In this document: positions 38,766-51,860 of the stretch, one piece after another
Position numbering within the stretch: position 1 is the stretch's first letter
How the letters are laid out: every line of letters begins with the position of its first letter
Origin: Monilinia fructicola
Lineage: Eukaryota; Ascomycota; Leotiomycetes; Helotiales; Sclerotiniaceae
Reading direction: 5' to 3'
Assembly: GCA_008692225.1 (NCBI GenBank)
Contig: VICG01000015.1
Coordinates: forward strand, 513,001-577,000
Length of the DNA stretch: 64,000 bases
Notes under the pieces: model-generated
The model's input: only the letters and a program-made list of their open reading frames with translations
Databases searched by the model: none
What the model was told of the DNA's origin: nothing
Program-made: the position numbers and the translations under genes

Positions 38766-39473
38766 TACTTTATGGCTCTTTTAATAATGTTTAAGATCAT
38801 ATTGAAATATTCTTAATTCAAATTAAGAACGTTTTGAAAAAGCTTTAATTAATTCAATATTATTCAAAATAGTTTAACACAATTGAAAATGGTGTTAAAA
38901 TTTATTCGAATCGGTATTAATACTATTTTGAGCTAATTTTAAAATGGTATTAAATCGGTATTGTCGCAATAATTTACTAATCGTTTTAAAATAGTATTAA
39001 AATATTTTAAGATATCTTAAAAAAATATAGTTTTAAAAGTGAATTGGCCTTACGTTTTTTTAAAAAAAAATTGAAAAATTTATTATCAATATTATTATTA
39101 TTGATATTATTTTTTTCATTAATTTTTCCTTAAACAAATCATTTTAATCACTCGGCTCAATAACTAATAATAATTTGATAATTACTAATTTTTGAATTTC
39201 CTATATATTATTGTAATCAATAAATTATCATTTTTAATACGGTATGAATGATCTTAATACAGTTTAAATATAATCTTCAATTATAAAATTATCTTAAGCT
39301 ATTTTAAGATATCTTAAAATATTTTAAAGTATATTAATATATTTTATCGATTTAAGCTATTTTAAGATTAGCTTAAATTAACTTAATATTATCCTAAAAT
39401 ACAAAAATAGCTTAAAACCATTTCAAGAACGTTTTAATATAGTGTTAAATATATTTAACTGCGCTACTAAGTA
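38766..39473 (-). mobile_element. Element A copy 9, complete, minus orientation
   Basis: 708 bp from TACTTTATGGCTC to TGCGCTACTAAGTA with TA at both ends. It carries the same internal order as the 16.7 kb copy in reverse: ATTCTTAATTCAAATTAAGAA palindrome, AGCTTTAATTAATTC region, AGTGAATTGGCCTTAC region (a changed hairpin), and TTTAAGCTATTTTAAG repeats. The flanking DNA is not a recognised repeat. Confidence 0.8.
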
Positions 39474-39623
39474 TTATAGCCATCAAATTCGATTATATTT
39501 TCAAGTTTTAAAAATGTATATTAATAATATTTTAATGCATTATATCTCTTAATAGGGTTTATACTAATCAAAAAGCCTGATTTTAAGTTTCTTTCTTATT
39601 ATCATTCTACTAAATTCAAAATA

Positions 39624-39750
39624 TTGAATATACAGAAATATAGAGAATATTCAATATAGACAATATTTAATATAGAAAATATTTAACATAGAAAACATTT
39701 AATACAGAAAATTATAAGTATAGAAAACATCAAATATAAATGGAAAATAT
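39624..39750. repeat. Imperfect tandem repeat, unit about 17-18 bp
   Basis: About seven units on the theme AATATAGAAAATATTTAA, with variants such as AACATAGAAAACATTTAAT and AATACAGAAAATTAT. It is in otherwise unannotated AT-rich DNA. Confidence 0.7.
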
Positions 39751-39890
39751 TAGATTCATAATTAAAAAAACACAGCTAAACCTCTTATAGATCGGGTTTT
39801 AATGAAAAATAACAATAAAAATTCATAAAAAGATTCTTTTTTTAAATAATCATCTTAAGTTTCAATTATATATAAAATCATTTTTTGATC

Positions 39891-40330
39891 TATAGTAGTA
39901 GTAATAGTAGTATTTATTTTCATCCATTGAATAAGCTAAAGGCCTTTCTAAAACTTTCTTAAGGGTATAAGAATATACTAAATTATAGAATTAAACTAAA
40001 AGTAACCATAAAAAGCGTTTTGTATATAAAAAGTATAATGTTTGGGTCTATTGTTTTTCTTTTCTTTTATTCAAAACGAAAGCATAATATTGATAGTATT
40101 TTAATTATTGATAAGCTACAGTGTAAAATCTAAAATTTATAGGTGAAAGCTTTAAAACAAGTGTAAAACGCAAACAAAAGAAATCATAAAGCAACATAAT
40201 AAAAGAAAAGAAGATCAGTAAGTAAAAGGGCTAGAGACCCAAATTTTTTTGATCTATAAAAAACGCTTTAGAGATCGAAAAATATTAGATCCTATAGAAA
40301 TTATATAATCTCAAAGAAAGAGATCAATTT
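39891..40330 (-). mobile_element. 3' end of retrotransposon relic C, copy 4, 5'-truncated
   Basis: Minus-oriented: triplet tract TAGTAGTAGTAATAGTAGTA at 39,893-39,912, then TTTCATCCATTGAATAAGC and AAGGCCTTTCTAAAAC, the counterpart of the tail at 34,320-34,391. It continues with AAAAAGCGTTTTGTATAT as in other copies. The inner boundary is approximate. No reverse-transcriptase segment is present. Confidence 0.55.
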
Positions 40331-40663
40331 TTTTAATATCTTGTTTATATTCCAAAAGATCTTAAAAACATTCAAAATCAAGAACTACAATATTATACAA
40401 ATAAAGTTTCGAATATAACAATTAGAATATTGAATCAAGCAATTAGCTTAAAAAAACGATATAAATTTGAAATAAATCTAAATTCAAAATTTGTAGCGGT
40501 TAAAGTTATTAGAAAAGTATAAATTGTAATCAAGGATAGGTTAATACTATAAACAATTATTTTATTTCTATAATATCCCTTTAAAAATTATTTTCTAAAA
40601 TAGTATCAAAATCATTTTCAATAATCAACGTTTAAAAATGGTACATAATGTAAAATACTAATT

Positions 40664-40815
40664 AAATGGGGGGGGGAGGTAGGGGTAAGCTAGAAGTAGG
40701 GCAGGCGAATTAATTTCATTTCTCAATTTTCTATTGTCTTTGAAAGCGTACAAGACACTAGTACTTGGCGAATTTTTGAGTCAATGCCGGGCTAAAAATT
40801 ACCCGAAAAACGAAA
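40664..40815. other. Small GC-containing island in AT-rich DNA
   Basis: Begins with a run of nine G (40,668-40,676), then GAGGTAGGGGTAAGCTAG, GGGCAGGCGAATTAATTTC and TTGAGTCAATGCCGGGC. It stands out because the sequence on both sides is nearly free of G and C. No coding frame, RNA gene or repeat partner was found in the window. Confidence 0.6.
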
Positions 40816-41433
40816 TATGTATTTTTGTATATTTAATCTTTAAAAAATTAAAATAAATTAATGAATAAATCAAATATTAAAAAAAATAGTTTGAAATATC
40901 ATAAAGTTAAGGAATATATAATAAGCGCTTTAAATTTTTGAATATCAGTGTTCCTTCATATATCAAAAAAAAGTTTGAAAAAGTATATTATTTTATCTTA
41001 TTTTATATTACTTATACTTAAAATTTTAATATTTCAGATTTAAGTATTGATTATAGAAAAACTAAGAATTATATTCAATAAAGCATTTAATTTTATATAA
41101 TATACTAACTTTAATTTACTTTTATTTATCATTATTAGATTTATAAAAGCTCTTTGAAATAAAAAGAAGAAAGTATAATGAATTTTTATTACATTTAATA
41201 ATAAAAGCACTATATTAATTTAAGGAAAAATTATTACCATATATAATATTCACAGATCCAGGCTGAAAATATATAATAACCTTACAAAAGGAATTAACTT
41301 AGTAGTGATAAACATTAAAACGAAATGCTTAAAACTTTAATAATTCTTAATATAATAAAGAATATCCAATATATAAACAAATTATAACCGATATAAATGA
41401 AAAAGTCAGATTGTAAGTTACATATTGTAGCAC

Positions 41434-42225
41434 TATTCGGGCGGGTTTTAAAAGAGGCATACGCAAAAATATAACTTATAATTATTTAATAAAACCCAAA
41501 CATAATTTTAAAATATTTCTAAGTGTTATAAATTTAGTATTTTCATATTTGCTAGAGAAATTTTATATTATAAAGCTTAATATTAAATGAATAATAATAT
41601 AATAATATAATAAAATATATCAATATCAAAAATTTAATAAAAAATTAGAGATTTATATAAGTATTAAATAATTTAATAAATATTATAATTAAACCTCTTA
41701 AATTTTATTAAATAATAAAATAAAAGCTAAATTTTAATAAGCTTATTTTAAGATTTAAAGATTTTGATTATTATTTAAAATATTTATTAATAAAGGTAAA
41801 AATATAGGAAAATTTACAAAATTTAAAAAGGTAAATTCGCTTATTTAGATTATATAAGTATATTTTTTTATTAAAAATTTAAATTTTTTGCTTTTTATAT
41901 TAATATAACAGATAATATTAAAATTTAAAAATATTTAATAAAACTTTAAAGCTTATATTATTTTTCTATAATTTGAATTTTCAAAATTTTTGTATTACTG
42001 AAATTTCAATTAATATATTGATAAATTCTAAAAAACTTTAACATCATTAACTTTATAATATTAGTATTCTTTTTAAAATAATCTTTATAATAGAAAATCT
42101 TTATAAAAAGATATTAAAATACTAAATCTAATATATATATAAATTTTATAAAATTTTATTAAAATTTTGTTAAATAATTATAAGTTTTATATTTGCCTAT
42201 GCCTCTCTTAAAACGTACCCGAGTA
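41434..42225. mobile_element. Element H, 0.79-kb TA-inserting MITE-like element with about 55-bp inverted ends
   Basis: Left end TATTCGGGCGGGTTTTAAA then GAGGCATACGCAAAAATAT; the right end read inward is TACTCGGGTACGTTTTAAGA then GAGGCATAGGCAAATATAA. The inverted similarity continues into CTTATAATTATTTAA, about 55 bp in all. A TA lies at each outer edge (41,434-41,435 and 42,224-42,225). The interior is A/T without a frame. Probably a Tc1/mariner-type non-autonomous element (inferred from TA and TIRs). Confidence 0.8.
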
Positions 42226-42425
42226 TTTAGTTTTTATAGAATAAAGAAAAGAACTTTAACATAATATATAGATTATAATCAATAAAAGTTTAATAAAGAA
42301 TAATTATATCTTAAAAATAATAGCAATATAACTAGTTAAAACATGTCTACTTTTATAATATAAATTTATATTATATTTCAACAAAAACTAAACATAAAGT
42401 ATATCTATAAAAAACATTTAAAATA

Positions 42426-42990
42426 ACGGCAAATTACTCTCATACTATGAAAAGTTAAAATAATTACTCTTATACTATAAAAATCGAGGTGATTTTACTA
42501 TAATACTATAAAATAGATTCTATTCAAAAAGTATAAAATCTAAATATTGAATTATAAATTTTCAAAATCTACTACTTTAATTAATCGATTATTAATAAAC
42601 TAAAAACTCCGATTTTTTGTTCTACTTTCGGAATTTAATTATTTTAACTATTTTAAAAACAATCAACCATTTCAACTCTTTTATTTTAGCTTTTCTATTC
42701 CAATCATTTCATTCTAGCTATTTTATTCCCAACCCTTCCATTTCGAAATAATATAATTATTAATTTATTAATATAAATTCTGTTATAAACTTTTAGATTC
42801 TATACTTTTTAAATAAAATCTATAAAATTTATAATAGATTTTATTTAATAATACTAAAGTTATTACTATATTCTTCTTTAATGATAAATTACTCTTATAC
42901 TATAAAAAATCGAAATAATTACTTTTATACTATAAAAATCAAAGTGATTTTACTATAATACCATTTAGATTCTATACTTTTCAATATTAT
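42426..42990. mobile_element. Element B fragments, copies 3 and 4
   Basis: Two left-end sequences in tandem: ACGGCAAATTACTCTCATAC at 42,425 and ATGATAAATTACTCTTATAC near 42,883, each followed by the typical TTACTTTTATACTATAAAAA and GATTTTACTATAATAC blocks. The first carries a short CATTCC-type core at about 42,660-42,750. No clear target duplication, so both copies are truncated or recombined. Confidence 0.6.
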
Positions 42991-44550
42991 TAAAATTATC
43001 TATAAAGTTATACTATTATAAATTAAGTATATATTAAACAAAAGAAAACATTTATTTAAATATAATAAAGATTAATAAAAATCTAAAAACTACTTAATTT
43101 CAAAGCTTTAATCTAATAAACTCGAATTGTTTTTATTAATTATACCTTTTTTATAATACACTTTAACTATTAATACAATTATACTTAATATAGTAATATA
43201 AAGAACATAATAAATATCTAAAACCTCATCTATAAGTTATATATTCTAAAACGTCTCATTAACTGGAAGCTGATTGGTCCAAAAAAAACTACGTAACATC
43301 TATATAGAAACATACAAACTTGAATAAAAGTATATATTTATATTATAATAATATTGTAAATTAGAATAATATATAAAATGATATTAAAGTAAATAACCAT
43401 ATTCTATAAATCATGCGCTTTTTAAATATATAATTTTCAAGTTTATTAAATCTTTAATTATTGAAAAATAAATAAATATTATTTATAAGCTTTATAGAAT
43501 AAGCTTTAAATATAGCCGCTTAAGCTAACCAATAATATAATTCGCTTAAATAATTAAAAAACTTAAATTTTTTCAAGATTAAAAAATTATATTAAATATA
43601 AAATTAAATTTAAAGGATTTATTTTTTAATAATAATATTATTTTCTATATATTAATTTTTTTTTATACTTAAAAGAACAATCAACTAAAAAAAAAAAAAT
43701 ATTAAATGATAATATATTATAAAAAACCATTAATAAAATAAAAAATTGCGCACTTCCTAATCCTTACAAAACTAAACTTTATATTCATATTTAATTTAAA
43801 TTTTAGGTAATTTTTACATTTTTTTTAATTCATAATATTTTTTAAAAATTTTATAAAGACTTAAATTAACAAAATAGTTAATCTAATTATATAAATAAAT
43901 CTAAAAAATTTAATATATATAATGTTTTAATCTAATTATATAATAAAATAATAATATAAACCTCTTATATTAAATATAATTATAATTTATTAAAACTTAT
44001 TATATTTTTTAATTATTTAAAATTTAATATAAAAATTATAATATTACTACTATTAATAAAATTAAAATTATATAAAAAAATTAGTTATAACATAAGTAGA
44101 ATTTTCAAAAACATTAATATATAAGAATTTAAATTTAAAATTAATTTTATAAATTAAATATATATATAACTAATATTATTCCTATTATATAGTTTATTAC
44201 GATTTATTATTGTGTTATAATTAATATTAAAGTGTTAAATAAAAATAATATAATTTAATTTTTCTAATAAATATAAAAAAGTGTTGTAGTTATTTATAAT
44301 TAATTAAATAAGTTAATACACGGATTTAATTTATATTAAATATTAATTACTTTAAAAATAAATTGACAAAATCCTATTCAAATATTAAATATAATCATCT
44401 AAATTTAATATTCTATAAAATGATTATTAATAAAATATTTATAGAAGGCGGTTTAATAAATTAATTATAATTTAAATTCTATAAAACAAAAATAGGATAA
44501 AGCTAATAGGAGTAAAAATCTTATTAATTTTCTAAGTATTAAGGTTTATA
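42991..44550. other. AT-rich gene-free stretch at the edge of the repeat block
   Basis: A/T-dominated with no gene. One short non-A/T segment at 43,250-43,310 (CGTCTCATTAACTGGAAGC then TGATTGGTCC) stands out but has no partner in the window. The base composition begins to change toward ordinary sequence near 44,560. Confidence 0.5.
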
Positions 44551-47500
44551 TATCAAAAGTAATATAAAGAAGATGGTCTTCGAGTATCTTCGAACTACCT
44601 ATTCCCTAGTTAAGAATATGTAAACATTAACGTGATAATCTTTTCTTTAAAGTGACATAATACAGAATTAAATAAGAATTTTTTTTAACATAGGCCATGA
44701 AGGTTATGGAGAAATAGCTATGTATGAATAAATACGTGTGGTTCCTCTATCTCTTCAATAAGCTCTGATCCTATAAACTTAATAACTTGTTCTAGAATCA
44801 TTTATAATAACTGAGCCTTTTTATATTTAATACATCAATTTATTCTTTTGCTTTAATATAATCTATAATTTATACCCTCTATAATAATCTCTATATACCC
44901 AAAATATTATATTAATTTCCTATAAGATATCTCTAACTTTTATTTTAAATTATATTTATACGAAATGTAATCAAAAACAAGTTAAGACATATATATAATA
45001 ATAAACTAAAATAGCATAATTATAATAACAAAATATTTTATAATAACTTAAGCGTCTTTTATATGTAAAATGTACATTGCGATAATTTACTACTTCTCTA
45101 GGTCATGTGTTCGCAAAATAAATTTAAAGTTCTTTAATAAAAATTATCTACATTTATCTTTTCTATATAATAATCAGGAAAGCGGCATAAAATCCCCATA
45201 AAACAGAATTAAACATTGAGTCTTTTCGGCATGATATATAAATTGTCAAAAACAGTCTATAACATCAACAAAATATCGGAAGATGTCGGATATGTGAAAG
45301 AGAAGCAAGCCAATATGTAGCTCTTTATAGATTCGATATATACAATACTTAATAGTATAGACTTACTTTTTGGCGTAAGTAATAAAATACTCCTCCATTG
45401 ATAGAACATAATTTAGAACAAATATGTTTATTTGAAAAATGCGTTTATAGCAAGGGATTTGTGAATATAATTTAACCAATTTATACAGTAATTTAGTACT
45501 AAGGCTTTTTTGCGAACAGGACCTTCATATACTTCTTATATTATAAAACTATGTGTCAGACAAAATTTAACATTTGGTAGAATAAAGTTCGCGATCTTTC
45601 TTTATACTCAATAACACGCGCGCAGCACACTGGTCTACTGATCTCATTTTCAATGGATCTATTATGCTGTATATAAATCTCGTTTTCATTAAATTATAAT
45701 ATGGTATAGTAATATAATAAGAAATTTTTTTAGCTATTCTTGCCATTTAATATACCTTTACTTAATAAAAAAAACTAAGTAAGTCATCTAATATTTAGAC
45801 ACCAAATATAACATCAAATTACTTCATTCAACAACCTTTATTTCTCGATCAACATACATGTTCACCTTAATACACTGGCGACCTCTTTTCTTTAACGGCT
45901 TTGTTTCACTGAATATCTCTCACCGCCATGTAGTGTAATTTTCTTTCAGTTTGAAAGGCCACTCCTTACAATATCTCATAATTTCACTACAAGCTTATCA
46001 AACCTTTCGTATTCCACTTTAGCTAGCTGGAGACATTTCCTTTTTGTCCATAACTATTTTGTATGAAAGCCACAAAGAAAACTCACAGTACATCATTTAA
46101 ACATACTGTGTGACCCAAATCAAAAACAGTACCACATCCTACATCATCTTTCATTCATCACTATCCGGAATTTTATCTGAATTACATGCTCCCTAGCTTG
46201 ATCTGAAAGATTTAAAGCCTTATGCATATAAACGGCTGTGATGTAAGTTTGAGAGCGTAAATATGAAGATTAAAAGACACCCTCTCGTGTTAGGCGAATG
46301 CGCAATGCCTTTTGAGTGCTGAAGAGAGTCAGGCTTTTTGAGGAGAAAAGTCCGCGTTTATGTGACCTTCATCGTTTTTAAATTAAAGATATAATTCTCA
46401 TGTTAAGTATTTTGTTCATAGATGAGGCGGTCCACGAATACTTTTAAATTCATTTTTTACCTCTCCATGTTATCAAATTAGAGAGCATGCTCTATAATAA
46501 ATATAACTACCGATCTTCTCCTCAGATATAAGGAAACCACCCTCTAGGCCATTTTTTTTTATACATGACTTGTATGAGCAAAACCGCGATATCTCCATAT
46601 ACACCTTTTCTCTTCCTATTCATCTTTCATTGCACCAATTTCACTTCCAGTGACATTTTTATTCTGTATTTTAGCTACTCGGCATGCGAACCTTTGTTCC
46701 CATGCAGTAAACTGAGAAATGGATGGCTATTAGGCTTGCTACCATAATCACTTATTTAACTTGTGTTCGTCTATTTTATTGTCGGGGTCACACTATATAT
46801 AATTTATCGCATATTTAATATTAATTAAGCATATATTCCAGTCCGTTAGTTGAGAGGAGCAACAGTAGTTTTGATAGTTGCTGTTGAATTGATTGTAAGA
46901 TATTAATTGAGTGGGAAGAGTTGGAAATTTTGTCTGCTATACGATAGGATTAATTAGAAGCGTCTTAATTTGTATTTTAGATTCTTCATGTGTCACCTTT
47001 TTCAGAACAAAATATACATCTTTTTATGGAATGTCGGAAACTCTTGAGTGAAATATAACTATTACAACAAATAATCCTCCAGGTCTTTATTTGAGTAGAT
47101 CTTGAAATTTTGGAGGATCGTCTATTACAATTATACGAGTGAAATATATTTAAGTACAAGACCTTTGTCTAATCATAGATTAAGAAGATAATGTATAAAT
47201 CTTAATAATATTATCAACTACGATAATATCAATCGGGAGGATAGTATCACACGAAGGTGTTCGTTGGTGATTGATGAGTTAAGGCTGAGAAAGTTGATAC
47301 TCATATATTAGTGATTGGCGATCGAGATATCAATATAACATTATTCGAGAGTTTATTTCACATGATTGGAAATACATCTCATGATGTGATAAATGCTTTG
47401 CAGGATTAGGCCCGTATTCATAGAGACCAGATATTTTGGATGTGCTGCATCTAGGATAAATTGTAATAGTACTGGAGATCAGTAAGACACAGACTTTTTT

Positions 47501-50500
47501 AGGTTACATTGACGAATAGCTCCTCGTTTACTTTAATTATTTTGCATAGAATAACCATCTAGTGTCAAGATTTTTGAAGAAGAATTGATTATAGTTAAAT
47601 AAAGAGTAAATGTAGTTCAATAAAATTGATAATATAGTCAAAAAAACGAAATAAGTTGATTTGGTAAACGTGCTCATTTTCTGTGTACAATTATACGATA
47701 TAACCGACAAGTGAGCGAGCTACCACCCATACAAACTATTTCTTTATCAATTTTATAGCTATTACAAACTTTAGGCAGCCTAAATGCATTGCTGCATTAT
47801 GTAGCTTTAGTAAAATAATAGTCAGCTTATTTATCACATATTTAGGTGTTATATGATAGTTAAAAATTCAATTTGATATCAAAATATATACACGCCAGAG
47901 TTATTACACCAACACCAGATGAGAACACAATATAACTTCCGTTTATTTCTATTTCCTTCTTGAACTAGATTACTCCTCTCTTTTAGTACATCATCCACAT
48001 AAGGCGTATTGCTGGATAATTGTCAATGAATTCTTCTTATATCTAGTAAGAGCCGAAATCTATGTGTGTCGTCCATAATAACCTGTATTAAATTGAGAAT
48101 CACACATCGGTGGTATTAGAATTGACGATTCGTCAACAACTGCTATGAGCTGCCATCGGAGCGCGACTCCTCGAAAAACTTTAGGCAATTTCGATCTAGT
48201 ATTGATTTCATCAGCTTAGAACGTTTGATTGAGTTTTAGTTGTTAGTATTTGGGAATTAAGATTTACGGATGAGAAGCTGTAGTCCAGCGCTAGAGAAAT
48301 GAGTGGCGAAGAAAGTAATCCCAAAGTGTTTTCTGCCCGGATACAAGATAATACGGTTAAGCAGGCTTAAGATAAAAGTGAGATGAAATGGGATAAAGGT
48401 ACACGAGAGAAGATATATATTAGCATGAGTAGAGAAATAAAGAATTATCTAGTAGAGGGAAGAATAGAAAGCCAGAAATTTGATCTCCCTGCAAGACCAT
48501 TGTATAGTGTTTGATTATTAAATACAGCATTTCCAGCTATAATATTGTCTATTTATTAGATTAGCAATCAAAAAAATATAGATTAATAAGTTTATTAAAG
48601 TTCTTTTTTACTAAAATTATTATCAAATATGTATTACAAATATACACTGAAGACGTTATTAGAAAGTTCAAGTGATGAGAGAAGCCACGGATAAAACTTT
48701 GTATAACAATATTATAGGTTTTGTCGTTTCTATAACATTAGAGTATAGTAACAATGGGACCATCTATAGCGGTATTTTTTCGTCAGTTTTAAAATTTTTA
48801 AATAGACTGGTGATCTATTTTATATATCTCAAGAGTTTGATTATACAGTTACATAGGTACATGGTACAGATCACATAGCATTGGTACGTATCATTCAAAT
48901 TCTATATAATAGATGATAATTAATTAGATGAAAAGATACAATGATCATCACGTTGAGATCTCTATATTTACAGAGTATACAGCATTTACGATAGCTACTT
49001 GACATTATAACAAGACTGCATACGAGACTGCTATTATCGGATCATATATACTCTGATGCTAAAATTTATATCTTAAAAGACAAGTCATATATACTATTAA
49101 ATCAACGACCCTTTCATTATTATGCTCTGTTTAAATCATACATCAGAGATAATTTCTAAAATTAACCTATCCAGTTAATACATACAAAGACGGTGTAGTG
49201 TGAGTCGCGCTTTAGAACATACCCGAGAAAAATAATGAGCCTCTAATATTTCCAATGCGATATGTGAAATGTTACCGAGAGAACACTGCATTTTAATGGT
49301 TTTATTAGAGCTCATGGAGTCAGGAAACAATAACCTACTTAGTTTAATCTAAGACGACACACTACTTTCCAAGAGTGTGTTTAAAGTTTGTTTGCATTCT
49401 AACACCTCCATACTACAACTTAAATGATTTTACTTTAATCTGTCGTGTGGTACATATTATTCATATCATTTTCTCATGTGGCAAGGTCTCCTAAAGTAGT
49501 AAATATTCCCATTAATTTTTAATTACCTCCTAAATGTTATGTCCTCGAATATCTAAAAAGTGATAAATATAACTTCATTATTTGAAATATAAAAATTGAG
49601 AGTTCATTTATCTAGTAAGGTAATTTATAATTATTACAATTTATGTTTTATGTATATCAGAAGTCTATATATAATAATGAATATAAAGAGTAAACTCAAG
49701 AAAAGTAGGAGATACAAATTGAGATAAAATTTAGGTGGAGAAAGGAGTATAAAAATTAATTGAAAGGAGAAGGTGAATCTGAACTGGGTAAGCTGTTTTT
49801 GGAACATTCTATGTTTATTATGCATTAAAAATATTATCTTAAATAGATTAATATATATAATACTTATAATGATATTATTGTAGTTAGAGTATAATTTATC
49901 CGAATATTGTATTATTAATATACCTGACATTATTCTGTTTTGAGTACAATGTGTTAATATTTGAATATTAGCATAGTCAAATTGATGCTCATTTATTATA
50001 GGTTTCTAGATTTAGTGTAAGAATATAGTGAATAGACTTCCATGGATTAGTTATATTAATGACTAAATAAATAAACAATATAAATTCTAAGATACCAAAT
50101 TTCAATAGTCAAATCAAATCAACCTCATCAATTATTTCAATTTTCATTTCTACACAACACAATCTTTAATCTAAATCCAATTATTACAAATACTCCTTAG
50201 TACTCTTTGTAATAGTATTCTCCTATATATCTTGGTGTCATAATAAACTTAGTATAGTAAAACAACTAATACAAGCTTATTCTATATCACTTTTTCCTAT
50301 ATATAATATGGTTACGGCTACCTCAATAAACTATATAAATAAGTTCTTACATATCTCACAATAAATTTCTTTAATTATTTTATTAATTTTGAAGGTTATT
50401 TAACTTCAAATTTTTGGTATTAATAGTTAACGTGAACTAGTAGATACAATATGAGATCAGTATTCTTTGGTTCAGTATACTATACGTTAATAAACCAATC

Positions 50501-51640
50501 ATAGTTACTTCTAGTGGTGTATTTAAGAGTAATCTAATAATATGTATTATTTAGTATATACGGAATACGGGATATAATTTTTTAATTATTCGCTCGATAA
50601 GTTAAATATTAACTTTAGAATATATATTATAGGTGGTAATACACGTTAGTTATTTTTTATAAAGTGAATTAATAAAACAAAAACATACAAACTCAGATTT
50701 ATAAATATCCCGAAAGATAAATACGTAAGGATCTGATATATCTATAAGACATATAATACATAATAAAGTTATCTTAAAATTTAAATAATAATATAAGTTA
50801 TATAACATTAGAATATAATTTTACACTGTATATTCTCTTTATAATATAATATCTATATAAATAAAAATTATATATAAATAATAAACTATTATTATTTTAA
50901 ACTATTCATTATCTTCATAGAGATATCTAATACGAATTAAATAATAATTTTAAAATTGACTTACAATTTAATATATAATTTACGAACTTTTTTATCTATA
51001 ATTAATATATGGCTTTGCTATTACTCTAAAAGTCATTTAATAGAAAATTCCATATTCTGCTTATTACTTAAAAAGAGAATTATAGACACTGTAGAAATAA
51101 ATGAGTGCATACGATATTTAGAATAGAATTTCCCGAATTTATACAATTAAAATTAATCTTCCACTCTAAGGGAATAGTACTACTATATTTTATAAATATA
51201 AAATTTATAGTAAAATTAAAAATAAAATTATTATATAAAATTTTAAATGATATAAAATATATAAATTATATATATATAAATTTATATATAATATATATAT
51301 TATTAAAATATTTTAAATTATTTAGATATGATTGATTAAGTTAATTAAAACATACTATATTAATATACCATTTTTAATAATGAAAAGCTACATAACCATC
51401 ACATAACTACAATCACGCATGTTCATATCTTAAATCTCATTACATATATCCACATTCCACGACCGAATGGATTCTTTACTCTTATACTGGTGTCTTCAGC
51501 CATTCAAGAGTTAAATACACCTCGGTCTCCACCTGTTCTATATTGAGATATACTTTAATGAATCTTTATCAAGGAGATACTTTGGTCAGGATGAGGGTAA
51601 TATAAATAGTAATTTTATTACAATAATATTTTGTGACATG
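44551..51640. other. Transitional gene-free region, moderately AT-rich
   Basis: Composition is intermediate between the repeat block and the gene-bearing end. No frame is longer than about 100 codons, and those that exist (46,565-46,747; 48,672-48,878; 49,634-49,930; 51,105-51,335) lack family resemblance or codon regularity. No terminal repeats, tandem arrays, tRNA-like B-box sequence or rRNA were noticed. From 50,930 to 51,340 it reverts to nearly pure A/T. It may be old, diverged transposon or gene sequence. Confidence 0.5.
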
Positions 51641-51649
51641 TGATCACAT

Positions 51650-51860
51650 TTTGTTTCCATTCCTTACCCTCTCTACCTTACCATTTTTCGACTTTAATTC
51701 TCCTTAAAAGCGACTCTCTGCGCTTACCATCCTTTTAGTGTTGCCCTACTCTTCCATTTACCTCCCTTCTCCATCTTCCACTATGTCCTCTTTTCCCTCC
51801 CTATATCTCTATCTTTTCTAACTTTCCTTTCTTCCTTTCCTTTTTAAATTATCTCTATTG
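51650..51860 (+). other. Pyrimidine-rich stretch
   Basis: The plus strand is strongly C/T-biased (for example TTCCATTTACCTCCCTTCTCC and TCCTCTTTTCCCTCCC). No start codon with a usable frame follows. It resembles the CT-rich leaders found upstream of many fungal genes, but no gene is seen here. Confidence 0.5.

Noticed and set aside
46565..46747. 60-codon frame with a hydrophobic segment and cysteines
   Set aside because: No promoter-like context, homology or codon pattern; isolated in a gene-free region.
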